In this document: positions 61,629 to 64,000 of the stretch, one piece after another
Layout: each line of letters opens with the position of its first letter
Position numbering within the stretch: position 1 is the stretch's first letter
Source: Leptothoe kymatousa TAU-MAC 1615
GTDB taxonomy: Bacteria; Cyanobacteriota; Cyanobacteriia; Phormidesmidales; Phormidesmidaceae
Direction: 5' to 3'
NCBI RefSeq assembly: GCF_018739865.1
Contig: NZ_JADOER010000002.1
Span: forward strand, 234,604-298,603
Length of the DNA stretch: 64,000 nucleotides
The notes under the pieces: model-generated
What the model saw: only the letters and a program-made list of their open reading frames with translations
Told to the model about the DNA's origin: nothing
Database searches by the model: none
Translations under genes and position numbers: made by a program

Positions 61629-64000
61629 TTATTTATTTAAGCGGATTTGAACGGTATTTATCAATTCTGAGAATCCTGAATCGGTATGAATATCTGGCGT
61701 TAGTGTATTCATGTCCTTGAGCGTTTCGGTGAGTTCGGCGATGGTGTTGCGAATGCGGGTGTAGAGGTCGATAGATTCGCGGAAGCCTTGTAAATTGGCA
61801 GAATTTACTTTTTTCATGGCTTTATCCAGCTTTTCAATTTTTTCTTCCCAGTGGATGACATAGTCAATACGTTCAACAGGATCGTAGATTTGGGCATCGT
61901 CGAGGACGATGGGGAAGATGCGATTATCGAAATTGCCACTGGCTGCAATTTCCACCAGTTCAAACATGCAGTTTTCGGATTTAAGATATTTGTCGCTAAT
62001 GATGACAACCACGGCTTTACCCTTGCCGATTTGTTGCATAAACTCTTTAATGTGACCCTTGAAGCCTAGATCGCGTTTGTCGCGGATCAGTTCAATGTTG
62101 GCGGCTTGTAGAGCTTCATCTACTTTGTTGGTGATTTTTTCACTATCGCCACCCCAGGCATAGGACACAAATACTTCTTTTTTGGGTTGATATATCTGGG
62201 GTGGGGTACTTTCGCGAATTCGGTCATTGGGCTGTAGCGGTAGCCCTTGGGAGTTGCCCGAGTCGGATATATATTGCTTGGAAAAGACTTCATCCTTTTT
62301 GCCCGTCGGCAACTCTTCCATATTGCGGTAGAGAATATCATCTAACAGTCGGCGCACATCCACCATTTGGTAGCTTTCCTGGCATTGGATTTGGTACTGA
62401 CCATCGCTGAGGAACTTTTGTAGCCGCTGGTAGGGATAGTCGTAGGGGGTTTGACTATCTTTGCAGCTAGAGCAGTTGCACGGGATTAGGGTTTTGTAGC
62501 GCAGTTGTTCGTAGGAGCGGTGGATTTTTTCTAACTCGTGGGTAACGGCAGAAAGCCAGCGCTTTTGATTGGAACCAGACACACGGATGCGGATTTCGCT
62601 TTTGGGGTAGTGTTCGGTGACTTCAGCATGGGCGGTGCCGTTGGTGAACACAACGCCGGTTTTCCAGACGAGGGTTTGGTTTTCGATAAATTCGTGTAGC
62701 TCGACGATCAGGCGGGTGAGGATGCCCTTGGGCATAAAGTCGTAGCGGTAGCGGAGGATAAGATTTGAGGTTTTTTCCCAGGGATATTCTGGTTGTTCTG
62801 GTGAGAGCAGTTGGGGGGCAATGTAGTGATGTTTACAGCCAGGAATTTCGTAGCAGAGCTTGAAATTCTTCATCAGCTGCAACAGTTCATCCCGCATGTC
62901 GGCATAGTCGTCTTGGTCCCAGATATTATTGAGCTGTTCGCGGGTAAAGCGACCAAAGTTTTCACGGATCTCCTGGGTATCTAGGGCATCGTAAACGGCG
63001 GCGGTGCCCCACTCGGGTTTGAGGATGACGTAGCGTTTGAGGATGGGGTCATCGTGGAAGTGGAGGATGACGCCGAGGTCGTGGAGGTAGTTGCTAAGGC
63101 TGTTTTGGCGGTCTCGTTCGGTGAGCTGGCTAGTGGAGCACAGGTCTCGGTATTCATTGAGGGTGATGTAGTTTTGGGTGGCGGCGTAGTTTTCTAGCGC
63201 CGAACGAACGCGGACCCATACCTTGGGCAGAGGCGTACCCACATGGGGCAGGCTGACAATGCGCTTTTGGATAGCCTCGGTAATGGCTTCCAGCCCCCGA
63301 TTGTCTTCGAAGTTGGTGGCAAATACTTTTTCTAGGTTGGGGAACTCTGCCCGCAGGGCACGTTCGTTGACGTCGCACTGGCGGTCTTGTTTTTCATTTT
63401 TGATGATAAAGACGGGGCTATTGTCGCTGAGGAGGGAGACTATATTAAGCCAGTAGTAAAAGTCGGTGTTGTCTTGACGGGTATCGACCACCAGGGCATA
63501 GAGGGAGCGCTTGGTGAGGAAAAACTGGTGGGTGGCATGGTAGATTTCTTGGCCACCAAAGTCCCAGATATTGGTGCGAAACGGGGTTTCGTTTGCTTGG
63601 TCGAACTCCCAACGGATAACGTCAATACCTTCGGTGGATTTTTCGTCGGAGTCTAGCTTGTAGTCTGGCTTGAGGAGTTTTTTAGCCAGGGTGGTTTTGC
63701 CTGCGCCTCCTTCGCCAACGATAATAAATTTAGATTCATAGAGTGGCTCTGTTTCATTGGGATCAAGAACCTGGAAATAGTACTCTAGGATCTCTTTTAC
63801 TTTGAAAGAATTGGTTAAAATCTCTGGTGGTATTGGAAGAGGATTGCCTTGTAAATTGAAGTATTCTAGAGACTCCAGCTGGACAATTTCAGGGGGTAGC
63901 TGAGTGAGTTGGTTCGCGCTGAGGTAGAGCTGAGTGAGACTGTTTAGCTGGACAATTTCAGGGGGTAGCTGAGTGAGTTGGTTCGCGCTGAGGTCGAGCT
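61629..64000 (-). CDS. LRR-Roc-COR-TIR (Roco) protein, N-terminus outside the window
   Basis: The frame is open to the right edge, at least 790 codons; an internal GTG at 63491 is not the true start. Leucine-rich repeats (LTQLPPEIVQL, LYLSANQLTQLPP) occupy 63860-64000. The Roc GTPase has P-loop VGEGGAGKTT (~63695-63720) and switch II WDFGGQEIYHATHQFFL. Its G4 motif reads NEKQD instead of NKxD. A COR domain follows (~62450-63230). The C-terminal TIR domain (61760-62190: EVFVSYAWGG, VVVIISDKYL, SENCMFELVEIA with the catalytic-type Glu) is typical of NADase or signalling TIRs. Roco-TIR proteins are frequent in cyanobacteria, with possible roles in immunity or programmed death. Confidence 0.93.
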   Translation of the reverse strand, partial: LDLSANQLTQLPPEIVQLNSLTQLYLSANQLTQLPPEIVQLESLEYFNLQGNPLPIPPEILTNSFKVKEILEYYFQVLDPNETEPLYESKFIIVGEGGAGKTTLAKKLLKPDYKLDSDEKSTEGIDVIRWEFDQANETPFRTNIWDFGGQEIYHATHQFFLTKRSLYALVVDTRQDNTDFYYWLNIVSLLSDNSPVFIIKNEKQDRQCDVNERALRAEFPNLEKVFATNFEDNRGLEAITEAIQKRIVSLPHVGTPLPKVWVRVRSALENYAATQNYITLNEYRDLCSTSQLTERDRQNSLSNYLHDLGVILHFHDDPILKRYVILKPEWGTAAVYDALDTQEIRENFGRFTREQLNNIWDQDDYADMRDELLQLMKNFKLCYEIPGCKHHYIAPQLLSPEQPEYPWEKTSNLILRYRYDFMPKGILTRLIVELHEFIENQTLVWKTGVVFTNGTAHAEVTEHYPKSEIRIRVSGSNQKRWLSAVTHELEKIHRSYEQLRYKTLIPCNCSSCKDSQTPYDYPYQRLQKFLSDGQYQIQCQESYQMVDVRRLLDDILYRNMEELPTGKKDEVFSKQYISDSGNSQGLPLQPNDRIRESTPPQIYQPKKEVFVSYAWGGDSEKITNKVDEALQAANIELIRDKRDLGFKGHIKEFMQQIGKGKAVVVIISDKYLKSENCMFELVEIAASGNFDNRIFPIVLDDAQIYDPVERIDYVIHWEEKIEKLDKAMKKVNSANLQGFRESIDLYTRIRNTIAELTETLKDMNTLTPDIHTDSGFSELINTVQIRLNK

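Noticed and set aside
63440..63656. Short frames on both strands across the Roc domain
   Set aside because: The minus frame of the Roco gene continues without interruption from 61629 to 64000 with GTPase motifs, so these are shadows and the GTG at 63491 is internal.

Overview
The window is cyanobacterial. It carries psaA-psaB, two phycobiliprotein chromophore lyases (CpcS- and CpcT-type), a glucosylglycerol osmolyte locus and many HIP1 octamers (GCGATCGC). Glucosylglycerol synthesis fits a brackish or marine, salt-tolerant, probably Leptolyngbya-like species, but genus cannot be fixed from this stretch. No tRNA, rRNA or CRISPR array was seen. Both ends cut genes: a zinc-ribbon protein on the left and an LRR-Roc-COR-TIR (Roco) protein on the right, whose true start lies outside.

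Layout. 0-5.6 kb: zinc-ribbon plus SPFH/GYF pair, divergent cpcS/cpcT, DUF3531, an ABC ATPase, rsmG. 5.6-7.4 kb: an AT-rich two-gene insert (OLD-like ATPase plus a small PD-(D/E)xK-like protein) between rsmG and tatC. 7.4-16.5 kb: tatC, RodZ-like protein, lytic transglycosylase, leucyl aminopeptidase, DUF3179, YrdC/YciO paralogue. 16.5-23.5 kb: an accessory zone with a TIR-FGE protein whose C-terminus looks like a diversity-generating-retroelement (DGR) variable region, a cluster of hairpin repeats, three Uma2 genes and a nuclease-like gene. 23.5-33.5 kb: glpK, gghA, ggpS, glpD, gpsA, together making and recycling glycerol-3-phosphate and glucosylglycerol. 35.8-40.4 kb: psaA-psaB with a strong terminator.

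40.5-43.8 kb: an AT-rich membrane pentapeptide-repeat protein, a long perfect hairpin, a nuclease-like gene and a Uma2 remnant. 44-47.5 kb: a polytopic glycosyltransferase-like protein and a soluble histidine kinase. 48-52.6 kb: two paralogous glycosyltransferases with unusually long upstream regions, then an aldo/keto reductase with an internal 27-residue duplication. 52.6-59.4 kb: a minus-strand CDP-deoxysugar cluster (CDP-glucose 4,6-dehydratase, C-methyltransferase-like, DUF4910, cytidylyltransferase, PIG-L deacetylase) preceded by a StrG-like oxygenase. 59.4-64 kb: a Roco-TIR gene with a decayed second copy of its 3-prime end 2 kb away.

The most interesting items are the TIR-FGE DGR target with no reverse transcriptase in view (a candidate diversified TIR receptor), the ATPase plus nuclease pair, the Roco-TIR locus with its remnant, and hairpin repeats whose stem arms change together.
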